A stretch of DNA of 64,000 nt from Pseudoalteromonas marina (GTDB lineage Bacteria > Pseudomonadota > Gammaproteobacteria > Enterobacterales > Alteromonadaceae). The DNA is taken from positions 372,001 through 436,000 of the forward strand of contig NZ_AHCB03000012.1 in NCBI RefSeq assembly GCF_000238335.3, given 5' to 3'. Below, in pieces: positions 63,518-64,000 of this stretch. Position 1 is the first letter of the stretch. Each line of letters opens with the position of its first letter. The notes beneath the pieces are model-generated. The model searched no databases, was not told the DNA's origin, and worked only from the letters and a program-made list of their open reading frames with translations. The translations under genes and the position numbers were made by a program.

Positions 63518-64000
63518 TGAAGTTACTAATAATTGAAGATGATATAAATTTAGCCAGTACGCTTGCTAGGCGTTTAACTAAGCAAGGCTTTATATGTGAC
63601 GTTGCGCATAATCAAAGTGATGCGTTACTTCGTGCGCGCCAATTAGTACCCGACTCTATTTTATTAGACATGAAACTTGGGGACGACAATGGCTTAATGC
63701 TTATAAAGCCACTGCGCAACTTATTAGAAAATACACATATAGTCTTATTAACTGGGTTTGCTAGCATTGCCACTGCGGTTGAAGCAATGCGCTTAGGGGC
63801 AAACGATTATTTAACTAAACCTATTGATATGGCAACATTATTAAAAGCACTTAATAACGAAACAAGTGAGCTTCAAACGAGTATTGATGATGCTGTTATG
63901 TCGCCTGAACGCTTAGAATGGGAGCATATTCAGCAAGTGCTACACAGTAATAATGGCAATATATCGGTCACAGCTAGGCAATTAAATATGCATAGACGCA
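63517..64000 (+). CDS. RegA/PrrA-like response regulator (3' end outside window)
   Basis: 161 codons to the window edge. Receiver domain with D51 in LLDMKLGD and the conserved Lys in TKPID. After a short linker an HTH of Fis type begins (ISVTARQLNMHRR), as in the RegA/ActR/PrrA group. It is translationally coupled to the kinase (TAATG overlap). The pair probably responds to redox or quinone state. The last few codons of the HTH are not visible. Confidence 0.88.
   Translation, partial: MKLLIIEDDINLASTLARRLTKQGFICDVAHNQSDALLRARQLVPDSILLDMKLGDDNGLMLIKPLRNLLENTHIVLLTGFASIATAVEAMRLGANDYLTKPIDMATLLKALNNETSELQTSIDDAVMSPERLEWEHIQQVLHSNNGNISVTARQLNMHRR

Overview
The window looks like chromosome from a marine gammaproteobacterium of the Alteromonadales, most likely Pseudoalteromonas. 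The reasons are AT-rich DNA, large TonB-dependent receptors (TBDRs), hybrid and c-di-GMP signalling proteins, RlmF, ahpCF, paired bacterioferritins, and many short mono- or bicistronic units. No rRNA, tRNA, CRISPR array, prophage or intact transposase gene was seen. The genus is an inference.

Layout. 1-2.9 kb: a LytS-type sensor kinase (cut by the window edge) and an exported amidohydrolase fused to a CIA30 domain. 3.0-8.2 kb: an accessory island. It is an array of promoterless-looking gene cassettes separated by integron attC sites (four complete, plus half or degenerate sites), with no integrase in the window. A roughly 170-bp dispersed repeat interrupts and flanks it. The cargo is small unknown proteins, a zinc-ribbon membrane protein and an exported beta-lactamase-fold hydrolase. 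8.6-13.3 kb: a K+ channel, then a TPR-sulfotransferase downstream of a TBDR. 13.7-22.2 kb: old-yellow-enzyme reductase, MFS and RhtA-like exporters, a GntR regulator, and a Gfo/Idh dehydrogenase with an AraC regulator divergent from a GMC oxidoreductase. 22.1-26.8 kb: a zinc-finger BMT5-like methyltransferase, small membrane proteins and the ahpC-ahpF peroxide defence pair. 26.8-43.2 kb: mostly signalling and membrane quality control. This includes a GAF-PAS hybrid kinase, patatin, SMP-30, NfeD-QmcA, a diguanylate cyclase, a cation-diffusion transporter with an altered metal site, a 1501-residue Reg_prop/PAS/GGDEF/EAL sensor, an isochorismatase and a chemoreceptor. 43.6-44.9 kb: bfd facing two bacterioferritin genes. 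45.3-52.2 kb: an acetyltransferase, an Ada/AlkA plus Ogt alkylation-repair operon, a solute-binding protein, tdk, ltaE, rlmF and an alpha/beta hydrolase. 52.2-56.3 kb: a second TBDR to TPR-sulfotransferase pair. 56.6-64 kb: a small Cys-motif protein, a LETM1-like protein, an M17 aminopeptidase, a YaeR-like VOC protein, a KAS III enzyme, then an operon of amidohydrolase, DUF4440 protein and RegB/RegA-like redox two-component system running off the right edge.

Most notable points. (1) The same gene pair, TBDR followed by TPR-sulfotransferase, occurs twice 40 kb apart. Both copies have a rho-independent terminator in the 85-91 bp gap and no clear ribosome-binding site for the sulfotransferase. 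This suggests a repeated module making much receptor and little modifying enzyme. (2) The integrase-less cassette array is flanked and broken by a repeat family. (3) The two bacterioferritin subunits are complementary: one keeps the ferroxidase residues and lacks the haem Met, the other keeps the haem Met and has lost most ferroxidase ligands. (4) The CDF transporter has His-His/His-Asp where His-Asp/His-Asp is expected.
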